Source: Halobium salinum (GTDB lineage: Archaea > Halobacteriota > Halobacteria > Halobacteriales > Haloferacaceae). Taken from it: a stretch of DNA of 64,000 nucleotides. Below, piece after piece: positions 18,144 through 29,374 of this stretch. The number at the start of each line of letters is the position of its first letter. Positions within the stretch are counted from its first letter, which is position 1. A program made the translations under genes and the position numbers. The stretch is taken from NCBI RefSeq assembly GCF_026586625.1, contig NZ_JAODIW010000008.1, positions 489,796-553,795 on the forward strand, given 5' to 3'. Under the pieces are notes generated by a model. The model ran no database searches. It worked only from the letters and a program-made list of their open reading frames with translations, and was not told the origin of the DNA.

Positions 18144-18157
18144 GGTACCGCGGTACC
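18144..18157. repeat. Perfect 14-bp palindrome GGTACCGCGGTACC
   Basis: This second perfect palindrome lies in the 257-bp gap between the convergent formate dehydrogenase operon and katG. Neither gene starts here, so it is not an obvious operator. The rest of the gap holds no gene that I recognise. Confidence 0.4.
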
Positions 18158-18326
18158 GCTGAGAGAAAACGCCGCACCTCGTCTCGCTTCGTTTCCACAC
18201 CCCTTCGAGCCCGTTCGCGAGACCGAAGTGCGGACTCGACCAGTTACGCGACCGAGTCGGAACGGGAGCGGTGGCGCCGCGCTCTCGTGACGCCGGACGC
18301 GACCGCCCGACCGCTCGCCGTTCAGC

Positions 18327-20849
<2,523 letters not shown>

Positions 20850-22718
20850 CTAATCGTCGCAGGCGGCGGCGTCACTCGACCTACCGACCGGGGTCGTGTC
20901 GTCGACGAGGTCCGACAGGTCCAGCCGGCGTAGCGTCGAGCGCGTCGGGACGCCGTGTTCGTCCCACCCGCGTCGGTCGTAGTACGCGTCGAGCGCGGCC
21001 TCGAACTCCGCGGGGTCGAGACCGACGTCCTCGCCGGACCGGGCGAGCGCCATCGGCAACGCGTCGTCCGCGCGGCCGAACCCCTCGCGGACGTTGAACA
21101 GTCGCGTGAGGTTCCAGACGCGCTCGCCGACCCGGCGGAGGTCGGCGGCGTCGTAGTCGAGGCCGACGGCGCGGAGCCACTCCGCGCCGAGGTCGGTCTC
21201 GAACGCCTCGGCGGCGAGGTCGTCGACGACGAGCGACCAGAGGGCGGAGCGGAGGTCCTGTTCGGCCGCGACGGCCGCCGCTCGGCGGGCCGGCGACCAG
21301 TCCGCGACGGCGAACACCTCCTCCACGACGGGCCGGGCGCGGCGGTGGCAGGCTCCCCGGTCGGAGGTAGCGTAGGCGAGTGCCATCGCGGGCGAGCGCC
21401 GCGGGTCGTACGAGGAGAGCGACATGGCCTTCACCGTCGGGACGGCGTCTGCGTTCCCCCGGCGCTCGGCCGCGCGCTCGACCCCCTCGGCGAGGTCGTC
21501 GCCGAGCGGCGTCGACCGGGTCGCGATTTCCTCGAGCAGGCGCCGGGCGGCCTCGTCGTCGCCGAAGTCGACGTCGACGCCGTCGGCGTGCATCACCCAC
21601 GCGACGGCGTTGCCCGCGGAGATGACGTCGAGCCCGAGTCGGTCACAGCGTCCGCCGAGCGCCGCCACCGCGTCGAAATCGGCGAGGTCGAGGTTCGAGC
21701 CGAGCGAGATGGGTGTCGCGCCGCGCGGAACCGGCTCCGCGCCGTCGTCGGCCTCGACGCGGAACCCGCCGGGCACCGCGTCGTCCGCTCGCTCGCGGGC
21801 GACGGCCGCGGCGCGAACCGCCTCGATGCCGAGGTCGGCGGCGGGGTCGGTCTCGCCGCCGTCGCCACCGGCGGTCCCGTCGCCGCTCCACCCTCGCGTC
21901 GGCAACACGCCCGTCTCAGCCGCGAAGTCGACCGTCTCCATCGTCTCGCCCGCGCCGTACCAGCGCCCGCTGTCGGTCTCGGCGAGCCGGCGGTCGTACT
22001 CCCGACGGAGGGCGTCGAGACCGTCGCGGTCGGGGGAGTCGTCACGGCCGGCGAAATCAGTGTCAGCGTGGGTGTCGGCACGGTCGTCGCCGTCGACGAC
22101 GACGGCCTTCAGCCGCTTCGCCCCGAGGACGGCGCCCGCGCCGCCGCGGCCGGCCTGGTGGTCGCCGCCGTCGGAGGCGACGGTCGCGTAGCGGACCCGG
22201 TTCTCGCCCGCCGGGCCGATGCAGGCGACCGCCCGGCGGTCGGCGTCGGGGGCGTCGGCGAGGAGACGGTCCGTGGTCTCGACGGCGTCCAGCCCCCACA
22301 GGTCGGTGGCGGGCTCGAGCGTCGCCTCGCCGTCGGCGACGTGGAGCGCGACCGGGTCCTCGCTCTCGCCCTCGACCAGGACGGCGAGACAGTCCCCGAG
22401 CGCGCCCGCGAGGCGGGCCGGGAAGTCGCCGCCGGCGTAGGAGTCGAGGAAGGTCCCCGTCAGCGGGGACTTCGTGACGACCGCGTCGGTCGCGTGACCG
22501 GGAGTGAGCCCGGTGACGGGGCCGAGGCTGAACAGGAGGACGTTGTCGGGGCCGAGCGGGTCCGTCCCCGGTTCCAACTCGTCGTAGAGGTAGCGCGCGC
22601 CGAGCCCCTTCCCGCCGACGTACTGCCGGCGCCAGCGCTCCGGAATCGGCTCCCGTTCGGCGGTACCCGCCGTGAGGTCGACCCGGAGGAGTCCACCCGG
22701 CGGCGTGTCGTCGGTCAC
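20850..22718 (-). CDS. Aldehyde:ferredoxin oxidoreductase family protein lacking Fe-S ligands
   Basis: 622 aa from GTG 22718. Domain 1 is typical (QYVGGKGLGARYLYDEL; PGHATDAVVTKSPLTGTF; HQAGRGGAGAVLGAKRLKAV), as are the later pterin-contact motifs (RLGLDVISAGNAVAW; SSYDPRRSPAMALAYATSDR; LFNVREGFGRADDALP). These argue for retained tungsto/molybdopterin binding. However, the CxxCxxxC cluster motif expected near residues 312-322 reads ADDAVPGGFRVE, and the fourth cysteine region reads SLVVDDL. No cysteine stands at any of the four ligand positions. The protein may therefore lack the 4Fe-4S cluster or have a non-redox role. Nearby mobA and yqeC fit a molybdenum-cofactor context. Confidence 0.88.
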   Translation of the reverse strand: MTDDTPPGGLLRVDLTAGTAEREPIPERWRRQYVGGKGLGARYLYDELEPGTDPLGPDNVLLFSLGPVTGLTPGHATDAVVTKSPLTGTFLDSYAGGDFPARLAGALGDCLAVLVEGESEDPVALHVADGEATLEPATDLWGLDAVETTDRLLADAPDADRRAVACIGPAGENRVRYATVASDGGDHQAGRGGAGAVLGAKRLKAVVVDGDDRADTHADTDFAGRDDSPDRDGLDALRREYDRRLAETDSGRWYGAGETMETVDFAAETGVLPTRGWSGDGTAGGDGGETDPAADLGIEAVRAAAVARERADDAVPGGFRVEADDGAEPVPRGATPISLGSNLDLADFDAVAALGGRCDRLGLDVISAGNAVAWVMHADGVDVDFGDDEAARRLLEEIATRSTPLGDDLAEGVERAAERRGNADAVPTVKAMSLSSYDPRRSPAMALAYATSDRGACHRRARPVVEEVFAVADWSPARRAAAVAAEQDLRSALWSLVVDDLAAEAFETDLGAEWLRAVGLDYDAADLRRVGERVWNLTRLFNVREGFGRADDALPMALARSGEDVGLDPAEFEAALDAYYDRRGWDEHGVPTRSTLRRLDLSDLVDDTTPVGRSSDAAACDD

Positions 22719-22797
22719 ACGCGAGGTTCGGTCGCGAGGACCCTAAGCCCCCCGGCCGCGGAATCGCGGCGAGGGCCGACGTTCGCGACCGACTCGG

Positions 22798-23646
22798 TCA
22801 CTCCTCGAGCGCGACGAGGTCGATGCCGCCGTTGCCGGTCCGGATACGGAGCCGATTCCCGCCGTCGCCCAGTCGTCCCTCGACCCGGCGAGCGGGGCGC
22901 TCTCCCGGGTCGAGCGCGAGGTCGTCGACGTCGATGGAGCCGAGTTCCGTCGTCGCCAGCAGTTCGGCGTCGAGGTCGGCGCCCAGCGCGACGTCGACGT
23001 TCCCGTTGCTCGTCCGGACGGTCGTGTCCCGGCGAATCGCCGGAACCTCCGCGTCGATGGAGCCGTTGCTCGTCTCGATGCCGTCGACGCCGGCCACCCC
23101 CGACACGTCGACCGACCCGTTGGCAGCGGTCACGGTGACGAACCCGTCGACGTTCCGCACCTCGATGGCTCCGTTCGCACTCTCTACGGTGAGGTCCCCG
23201 GCCGTGTTTCCGACCGTCACCCGGCCGTTGGCGGTCGTCGTCTCCGCGACCCGCGTCCCGGCCGGGACGGCGAGGTCGAGTCCGACGCTCACCGTCCGTC
23301 GAGCCTCGTCGGTCCCGTACACCGTCTCGACGAGGTAGGCGGCTCCGTCCCCCTCTTCGCCGTCGGACGCGGAGTCGGAGCCGGTCTCGACGGTCACCTC
23401 GTCGAACCGGCCGGCGCTCGTCGGAGCGCGTTTCGTAACCGTCAGCACGACCCCGTCGCCGTCGTGCGTGTCGACGACGACGGAACCGTTCGTGTTTCGA
23501 ACGCGGACCGCGGCGCCGTCGGGGACGTCGAGGTCCGTGGACGTGGTCTCTTCGGGGGACGTTCCGGGGGCCGTACAGCCGGCGAGGCCGACCAGCCCGG
23601 CGGCGCCCGCGAGGCCGGTCGACCGGAGGAGGGTGCGGCGACGCAT
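22798..23646 (-). CDS. DUF4097-like beta-repeat lipoprotein
   Basis: 282 aa from ATG 23646. The N-terminus MRRRTLLRSTGLAGAAGL is a Tat-type signal with lipobox LAGC. The mature part is made of short beta-strand repeats with recurring N-G-x-V/I patterns (NTNGSVVV, TANGRVTV, SANGAIEV, TANGSVDV, TSNGSIDA, TSNGNVDV), the adhesin-like right-handed solenoid pattern of DUF4097. It should be anchored outside the cell. Function is unknown. It is divergent from mobA with a 160-bp gap. Confidence 0.85.
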   Translation of the reverse strand: MRRRTLLRSTGLAGAAGLVGLAGCTAPGTSPEETTSTDLDVPDGAAVRVRNTNGSVVVDTHDGDGVVLTVTKRAPTSAGRFDEVTVETGSDSASDGEEGDGAAYLVETVYGTDEARRTVSVGLDLAVPAGTRVAETTTANGRVTVGNTAGDLTVESANGAIEVRNVDGFVTVTAANGSVDVSGVAGVDGIETSNGSIDAEVPAIRRDTTVRTSNGNVDVALGADLDAELLATTELGSIDVDDLALDPGERPARRVEGRLGDGGNRLRIRTGNGGIDLVALEE

Positions 23647-23806
23647 ACCGGAGAAACGTCTCAGTCGCTCATCAACTCTCCGGGGGCGAGCGAACCGTTC
23701 GCACGAGCCGGGAGCGGCTGTCGCCGGGGGACCGACTGCGCTCGCGACGTGGGTTCGATTCGACCGTGCCGCCGCCCTCATACGACCTGGCCTCGAAGCC
23801 ACGGCC

Positions 23807-24535
23807 ATGCGCGCCGCAGTGATAATCGCCGGCGGCCGGTCGACCCGCTTCGGCGACGCCGACAAAGCCGTCGCCGACCTCGCCGGCGTCCCGATGACCC
23901 GCCGGGTCGCCGACCGACTCGTCACCGTCGTCGACCGCGTCGTCGTCAACTGTCGGGCCGACCAGCGCGACGCGCTCGAACGGGCGATGGCCGGCTACCC
24001 GCTCCCCGTCGCGTACGCGGTCGACCCCGACCCAGACGAGGGACCGATGGCGGGCATCCGCACCGGGGTACGAGCGGTCGCGGCGGGCGCCGACGAGGCG
24101 AGCGGGAACGGGGCGGCCGACCCGGACGCCTACGCCCTCGTCGTCGCCTGCGACATGCCCTTCGTCGACCCCGAGTTCGTCGACTACCTCTTCGAGCGTG
24201 CGGCGGGCCACGAGGCCGCGGTCCCCCAGCTCGACGACGAGTGGTTCCAGACGACACAGGCCGTCTACCGCGCCGGGCCGATGGCCGACGCCTGCGAGGC
24301 CGCGCTCGACGCCGGCGAGCGGAAGATTCTCGCGCCTCTGGAACGGTTGGAGTGGGTCGTCGTCGACGACGCCGAGATTCGGGCGCGGACGACGCCCGAG
24401 ACCTTCGAGAACTGCAACACGCGCGCGGAGTTCGAGGCGGCGACCGAGCGGCTCGCGGCGGACGACGGCGGCGACGGTGGTGGGGACCGGTCCGATGGCG
24501 ACGGCGGCGACGGTCACGAGGGCGGTGTCGGTTGA
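23807..24535 (+). CDS. mobA: Molybdenum cofactor guanylyltransferase MobA
   Basis: 242 aa from ATG 23807. The N-terminal MRAAVIIAGGRSTRFGDADKA is the nucleotidyltransferase GG-x-S-x-R-F-G signature with the following Lys. DEGPMAGIRTGVRA and VVACDMPFVDPEFVDYL are the other MobA motifs. It attaches GMP to Mo-molybdopterin to make the guanine dinucleotide cofactor used by bisPGD enzymes such as the formate dehydrogenase encoded 6 kb upstream. Residues from about 212 form a Gly/Asp-rich disordered tail that is not part of the fold. Confidence 0.92.
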   Translation: MRAAVIIAGGRSTRFGDADKAVADLAGVPMTRRVADRLVTVVDRVVVNCRADQRDALERAMAGYPLPVAYAVDPDPDEGPMAGIRTGVRAVAAGADEASGNGAADPDAYALVVACDMPFVDPEFVDYLFERAAGHEAAVPQLDDEWFQTTQAVYRAGPMADACEAALDAGERKILAPLERLEWVVVDDAEIRARTTPETFENCNTRAEFEAATERLAADDGGDGGGDRSDGDGGDGHEGGVG

Positions 24536-24579
24536 CATACACGAAAAGTTGAAGTTCTGTAGTAGTGATAGCCGGTCGA

Positions 24580-25860
24580 ATGCTTCCCTCGCCGCTCGAG
24601 GCGGTCGCCGAATGGATACTCGTCGCGGTGCGATTCGTCGGCGGCGTCGGCTCGGTGACGCTGGCGGCCGCCCTCGTCTACCTCGTGCGCGACGCCTACG
24701 CCGACCGGCGCGACGCCGAGGCCGCACGCGAGCGGGGACTCGAACTGCAGGAGCGACAGACGAAGCTGTTGGCGGCGAGCCACGAGCCGGTCGTCCGCCG
24801 CGGGGCGTGGACCGAGCGGGCGCCGGACCAGCTGGCGGTCGAACTGACGAACCAGGGGTCGGGCGTCGCCCGCGACCTGCGGGTCACCGTCGACCTCGAC
24901 GCCCCGAACGACGCCTACGAGGTGGGCGCCGCGGAACTCCCGCTGTACCGCCTCGACGAGAACGGCGTGGTCGACACGCAGGAGGCCGACCTCCGGGCGG
25001 ACGAGACGGCGACGTTCGTCGCCCCGCTCGCCGTCGACCTCGACTCGACCGGCGCGTTCTCCGGCTCGACCTGTCCGTTCTCGGCCGCGGTCGAGAAACT
25101 GCGCTACACCGGGACGCGTGAGGCGTCCGTCGACGTGACTGTCGAGTACGGGAACGTCCTCGACGAGCGGACCGACCGGAGCGTCCTCTCGGGGTCGTTC
25201 ACGTTGGTCGAGGGGCTCGACTTCCCGGCCGCGATGCGCCTGCGGACCGACGACGAGACGGTCGCGCGCTCGGACGCCGACGACGGACGCGACGCGCGGT
25301 TCTCGCGCTTCTCCCCCTCGCGACACATGAGCGGCGACGCGACGACGGTGCCGGAGGCGACGGTGTCGTACTTCACCGCCCCGGGACCCGGCCCCGACGA
25401 GTACACCCTCCGGGTCGGCGTCGACCTCTCCGACGCCGACCTGGTGACGTTCACCCGCGGCGACCGCGTCGTCGCGAGCGTCGACACCGGTACCGACGAG
25501 CCGGTGCCCGTCTGCGGCGGCGGGGCCGAGGAACCGGCGCTCGCCCACGGCGACCTGCTCCACGTCCACGCCGTCGTCGGCGGCAACGAGGTGGAGATAG
25601 ACTGCTTCGCCGCGCCGGACGCGGTGGCACTCCCCCCGAGGGTCGGCCACACCGACCCCCCGACCGCCGTGGAACGGGGTGAACCGGTGGACACCAGCAC
25701 GAGCGCACGGGACGGCAGTGCACGCGCCGTCTCCGACCGGACCGAAGCGTCGAACGCCGTCGTCGGTACCCGGCCGACGGCGTCGGAGACGGTCCACGAA
25801 CCGGCGGCCGAGTCGCGGGAGCGAGGAGAGGCGAAGGTCGAACCCCACACCGACGACTGA
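24580..25860 (+). CDS. Membrane-anchored beta-rich protein of unknown function
   Basis: About 426 aa from ATG 24580; GTG 24565 is an alternative. One N-terminal transmembrane helix (AVAEWILVAVRFVGGVGSVT region, about residues 8-33) is followed by a charged helix (DRRDAEAARERGLELQERQ). Then comes a region with Ig-like strand spacing (LAVELTNQGSGVARDLRVTV) and a long C-terminal domain ending in a disordered acidic tail. No catalytic motif is visible. The membrane topology would leave the bulk cytoplasmic or outside; this cannot be settled from the sequence. An AT-rich patch (atacacgaaaagttgaag, 24537-24554) may be its promoter. Confidence 0.7.
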   Translation: MLPSPLEAVAEWILVAVRFVGGVGSVTLAAALVYLVRDAYADRRDAEAARERGLELQERQTKLLAASHEPVVRRGAWTERAPDQLAVELTNQGSGVARDLRVTVDLDAPNDAYEVGAAELPLYRLDENGVVDTQEADLRADETATFVAPLAVDLDSTGAFSGSTCPFSAAVEKLRYTGTREASVDVTVEYGNVLDERTDRSVLSGSFTLVEGLDFPAAMRLRTDDETVARSDADDGRDARFSRFSPSRHMSGDATTVPEATVSYFTAPGPGPDEYTLRVGVDLSDADLVTFTRGDRVVASVDTGTDEPVPVCGGGAEEPALAHGDLLHVHAVVGGNEVEIDCFAAPDAVALPPRVGHTDPPTAVERGEPVDTSTSARDGSARAVSDRTEASNAVVGTRPTASETVHEPAAESRERGEAKVEPHTDD

Positions 25861-25900
25861 CGGCCGGGGTCCGAAGCGCCGAAGCCCGAACTGTCGGTTC

Positions 25901-26635
25901 CTATCGTTCGACCACGTCGACCAACGGCTCGGCCGCGGTCATCCGGGCCAGCACCACCCGCGGTACGTCCGCCCGGGCGAGCACCTCGTCGGCGACCTCG
26001 CGGGCGACCGTCTCCAACTCCTCGTCGTCGACCATGTTGACGAGCGGAATCGCGGTCGCACCCTCGGGGACGGCCTTCAGCCCGCCGTGTTCGCTCGCGA
26101 GCACGCGCGCGACGTGTTCCGACCGAATCTCGCCGCCGGGTTCGAGTCCGGCGACTTCGGCGACCAGCTCGGGCCGGTGGACCCGCTCCTCGGTGAGCGA
26201 CTCGCCGACGACCCGCGCGCTCGCGACCGGCACGACGGTGTCCGCGGCGTCGGGGATTCGAGGCTCGCGCTCGTTCGGCGCCTTCAGCCACCGCGTCCGC
26301 GCGCCGTCCGCTTTGACGAGCACCGGCCCGTCGTGGGCGGCCGCGAGGCGGTCGACCGTCGCCGGGCCGTAGCCGCGGTAGCGGTCCTCGCGCTCGCGCT
26401 CCGGGACGAGTCCGAGCGGGAAGTCCGCGGGGCCGGCGTCGTCGAGGGCGACGACCGGGTCGTCGGCGACGACCACCCGGGAGACCTGCTCGTCGAAGAT
26501 GGGGATGCGGACCGTCGCGGTGACGACCGCCCGGTCGAGCCGCGATGCGAGGACGTACAGCGTCGTCTTCTTGCCCCCGGCGCCGACGACGGCGAGGAGA
26601 CCGGCGTCGGCCGCGAGAGCGTCGACGATGTCCAT
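25901..26635 (-). CDS. yqeC: YqeC-type molybdenum-hydroxylase/selenium-cofactor accessory P-loop protein
   Basis: 244 aa from ATG 26635 (MDIVDALAADAGLLAVVGAG). The P-loop VGAGGKKTTLYVLA (about residues 16-29) is followed by VVTATVRIPIFDEQVSRVVV and by VLVKADGARTRWLKAPNEREP. PVASARVVGESLTEERVHRPEL follows. This order matches the YqeC family, linked elsewhere to maturation of molybdenum hydroxylases. Its role here is inferred from family and from the nearby mobA, AOR-family and formate dehydrogenase genes. It is convergent with the gene at 24580. Confidence 0.8.
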   Translation of the reverse strand: MDIVDALAADAGLLAVVGAGGKKTTLYVLASRLDRAVVTATVRIPIFDEQVSRVVVADDPVVALDDAGPADFPLGLVPEREREDRYRGYGPATVDRLAAAHDGPVLVKADGARTRWLKAPNEREPRIPDAADTVVPVASARVVGESLTEERVHRPELVAEVAGLEPGGEIRSEHVARVLASEHGGLKAVPEGATAIPLVNMVDDEELETVAREVADEVLARADVPRVVLARMTAAEPLVDVVER

Positions 26636-26724
26636 ACTCGCGGATTCGGCCGGTGTCGACAAAAGCGCGCGGGGCCGGGCGTCTCGACCGACGAGGAGCC
26701 GACGCCGACCGTTCGGGGTGGTTG

Positions 26725-28416
26725 TCAGCGAGCGCTCGAGACGGTCGTCTCGCTCCCGCTCTCGACCTCACCGCCGGCGGCCGTTCCACCCTCGCCGCCG
26801 GCCTCGACCTCCGCCGACGCCGCGGAGACGTTCGGGGTGTCGGAGCCGGTCTCCTCGGTCTCGGGCGCGCCCGGCGTCCCGTCATCGGGGTCCGTCGCCG
26901 CTGCTCCGGAGCGGTACCACGCCGGTGCGGGCGCGGTCGTCTCCCCGACGTTGACGACCTCGACGGTCACGGTCACCGAGACGCCGGGGCGACCGGGGAC
27001 GTCGTACGAGCGCCGGAGCGAGTGGACCAGTCCGCGTTCGTCGACGAGAGCGCTCCCGGTCGAGTTCTCTACGCCTAGCCACGGGTCGTCCGCGAGCGAC
27101 AGCCAGTACAGCGTCCGCCCGTCGCGCTCGACGGTCTCGACGACGCCCGCCTCCCGGACCGACGTGAACCAGTCGACGTAGTTCTCGGCGCGCGACCGGA
27201 AGGGGTCGTCCGGCTCCGCGAAGTCGGACTGACCCGACCGTGCGTCACGCGGTTCGCCGTCGACTCCCCGCTCGACGCGGACGCTCCCGTTCGCGAACAC
27301 CTCCTCGTCCGCGACCACTTGGACGGTGGCGGTAGGCTCACCCGCGCCGGTCACCGAGGAGACGTACCGCTCCGACCCCTCGACGCGGGCGACTTCCCGT
27401 CGAACGGCCGTGGGGCGACCGTCCCGGAACTCGCGGTGGGTGAGCACCAGCGTGTACGAGGTGTTTCCGAGGACCCGACCGTGGGCGGCCGCGAGCGCCC
27501 GCGCGTCGACGGCGTTCGGGGTGACACCCGGCGGCAGCGAGGCGTCCGAGTCGCCCCCCGTGAACGGCGCCGCGTCGTCGGGAGGGCTATCCGCGTCGTC
27601 GGGTGACTCCTCCGCGCCGCTGGCGGTCCGCGCGGGGTCTGTCGCCGACGCCGACCCCGCGCCCGTGCCGTCGACAGCGGACTGTGCGTCCGACGCGGCC
27701 GTCTCCGCCGACTCCGTGGTCGTCGTGCCCTCGTCGGCCGTCGACAGCGCCCCGTCCGGCGAACCGAGTGAGGGGAGTCCGAGACCACCCCCGCCGAGCA
27801 CGGCGGCGACGACCGCGACGCCGACGAGGACTACGACGGCCTGCCGACGCCGGGAGGTGGGCACCCAGGGGCCCAGCGAGTCGGAGGTGCCGCGGAACGA
27901 ACCCCGACTGGCCGCTTCGACATCGTCGGCCGCTTCGGCATCGTCGGGCCCTCCTCCCTCGTCGGGTCCCTCTGCCTCGACAGCCCCTCCGAGGTCGCCG
28001 GCCAATTCGGCATCGTCGGTCGAGTCGCCCGCGTCGGGGGGCGTCGCTCTGGGGTACTGCGTCGACCGGAGCGCCACGCCGAGGTGCGCCCTGACGAGTC
28101 GGTCGCCGGTCTCCGCGGGAAGCGCGTACAGAAGTAACCGTCGGAGGTCCGCCGGGTCGAGGAGCGCCTCGCCGTCGTACCGTCGGTCGTCGGAGTCCAC
28201 GTCGTCGGCTTCACGCCGCTCGAAGTCCACGTCGACGACCCACGAGCGGCTCTCGACACCGTCGGCCGACGACTTCTCCGCGATACGGACGCGGGTGCCG
28301 TCGACCGACGCCGAGCGACCGCGGGCCCGCCACACCGCGGCGACGAACGCCGCCCGGTCGGGGAGCGAGAGCGCGGCAAGTCGCTCCCTGAACGCCGTCG
28401 ACGACAACGGTGGCAT
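26725..28416 (-). CDS. Haloarchaeal membrane-anchored protein with extracellular lipoprotein-like domain
   Basis: 563 aa from ATG 28416 (MPPLSSTAFRERLAALSLPD). Residues 1-110 form a cytoplasmic alpha/beta domain (FVAAVWRARGRSASVDGTRVRI; ADLRRLLLYALPAETGDRLV). An acidic linker precedes one transmembrane helix (VVVLVGVAVVAAVLGGGGLG, about 195-215). After a long Ser/Thr/Asp-rich linker, the outside domain (about 310-510; ARALAAAHGRVLGNTSYTLV, DGRTLYWLSLADDPW, LVHSLRRSYDVPGRPGVSVT) resembles the beta-rich DUF7537/LppX-like domain of haloarchaeal lipoproteins. The cytoplasmic-to-outside architecture suggests sensing or envelope function. No activity can be assigned. Confidence 0.72.
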   Translation of the reverse strand: MPPLSSTAFRERLAALSLPDRAAFVAAVWRARGRSASVDGTRVRIAEKSSADGVESRSWVVDVDFERREADDVDSDDRRYDGEALLDPADLRRLLLYALPAETGDRLVRAHLGVALRSTQYPRATPPDAGDSTDDAELAGDLGGAVEAEGPDEGGGPDDAEAADDVEAASRGSFRGTSDSLGPWVPTSRRRQAVVVLVGVAVVAAVLGGGGLGLPSLGSPDGALSTADEGTTTTESAETAASDAQSAVDGTGAGSASATDPARTASGAEESPDDADSPPDDAAPFTGGDSDASLPPGVTPNAVDARALAAAHGRVLGNTSYTLVLTHREFRDGRPTAVRREVARVEGSERYVSSVTGAGEPTATVQVVADEEVFANGSVRVERGVDGEPRDARSGQSDFAEPDDPFRSRAENYVDWFTSVREAGVVETVERDGRTLYWLSLADDPWLGVENSTGSALVDERGLVHSLRRSYDVPGRPGVSVTVTVEVVNVGETTAPAPAWYRSGAAATDPDDGTPGAPETEETGSDTPNVSAASAEVEAGGEGGTAAGGEVESGSETTVSSAR

Positions 28417-28599
28417 GACCCACTCTCGGGACCGCACGGAGTAAGCGGTTTCCGCCGGGGCGGCGGGGCCGGGTCGGTCGCGCTCGGACCCGCGTTCGGC
28501 CGAGTCGGTCGTCCGCCGACTCCGCTCCCATCGACTCCGTCACCCGTCGCCGCCGGTGCCGTTATCTCCTCGCGGCGCGTCGGTCTCCCCCGACCCGAG

Positions 28600-28761
28600 A
28601 TGACCGAACGCGGCTATCGATGTGGGGCCTGCAACGAGTTGCTCCGGACGACGGAGGACCTCCGGCGCCAACAGGGGGTAACCGGGTCGCGCTGGTTCTG
28701 TCGGTACTGCGGGACGTCCGTCCCGGGGATGGTCGGCGAGAAGCTGAAACACCGGGAGTGA
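28600..28761 (+). CDS. Small zinc-ribbon protein (53 aa)
   Basis: ATG 28600 to TGA 28761. CGACNEL near residue 8 and CRYCGTSV near residue 36 provide two CxxC knuckles about 24 residues apart, a standard zinc ribbon. The basic tail GEKLKHRE could aid nucleic-acid binding. Function is unknown. It stands convergent with the next minus-strand pair. Only its short length makes it easy to miss. Confidence 0.7.
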   Translation: MTERGYRCGACNELLRTTEDLRRQQGVTGSRWFCRYCGTSVPGMVGEKLKHRE

Positions 28762-28783
28762 GGCGGTCGCTCCGGGCCCGTGG

Positions 28784-29074
28784 TCAGTCCTCCGGGTCGG
28801 TGCCGAGGTTGACGCCGTAGCCGCGGACCTCCGCGGCCGTGATTCGCTCGGCGGAGACGCCCACCCCGTCCCCGTGAATTCCGGCCTCGAGGACGGCGCT
28901 GATTCGCCCCCGCGGCGCATCGCGTGGGAGCTGCGTAATCGCGTGAAGCGCCTCGTTGAACCGCTCACACCGGACACGGGCCTTACAGCGCGGACAGCCG
29001 GCGTCCGTATACGGGTACGCCGCGGAGACCTCGATTTCACACCCGCAGAACGGACAGTCGACTCGATAGCTCAC
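28784..29074 (-). CDS. Zinc-ribbon protein of unknown function
   Basis: 96 aa from GTG 29074. This start is chosen because it overlaps the preceding gene's stop (GTGA). CPFCGCEIEVS and CPRCKARVRCERF give a CxxC pair set about 20 residues apart. The rest is a small helical and beta domain (HAITQLPRDAPRGRISAVLE) without catalytic residues. A longer reading from ATG 29182 would overlap most of the preceding zinc-finger gene and is less likely. Translational coupling implies joint action with that protein. Confidence 0.68.
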   Translation of the reverse strand: MSYRVDCPFCGCEIEVSAAYPYTDAGCPRCKARVRCERFNEALHAITQLPRDAPRGRISAVLEAGIHGDGVGVSAERITAAEVRGYGVNLGTDPED

Positions 29075-29226
29075 GACTGCGGAGAGATTTTCAGCTTGTG
29101 GCCCGTCTCCCGTCCGTGTTCGGTGACGACTTCCCCGGGGAGTCTCGCGTCCCCCCGATACACCACCGTGGAGAACCGGCACTCGGTACAGACGACTTCG
29201 ACCGTTCCACGATTATGTGCTGACAC
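29071..29226 (-). CDS. Small C2H2-like zinc-finger protein (51 aa)
   Basis: GTG 29226 to TGA 29071. The sequence reads MSAHNRGTVEVVCTECRF, then EVVTEHGRETGHKLKI near the end, so Cys-x2-Cys is followed by His-x5-His in the order of a single C2H2 finger. The same layout recurs in the 67-aa gene at 38751. Single-finger proteins of this size are frequent in haloarchaea and thought to act in regulation. The stop overlaps the start of the zinc-ribbon gene downstream. Confidence 0.72.
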   Translation of the reverse strand: MSAHNRGTVEVVCTECRFSTVVYRGDARLPGEVVTEHGRETGHKLKISPQS

Positions 29227-29374
29227 GCGGTCGTTCCCTCATCACGGTACTCCGATTCAGGCAATCACGGTAGAGGGTTCCGCCTCATCACCCAAGGGTG
29301 CGTCCGAAATCTAACGTGTTCGAAGCGGAGTGAAGAGGTCGACGGAGAAGCCGTACCGGTCGCTCCGACGGCGG

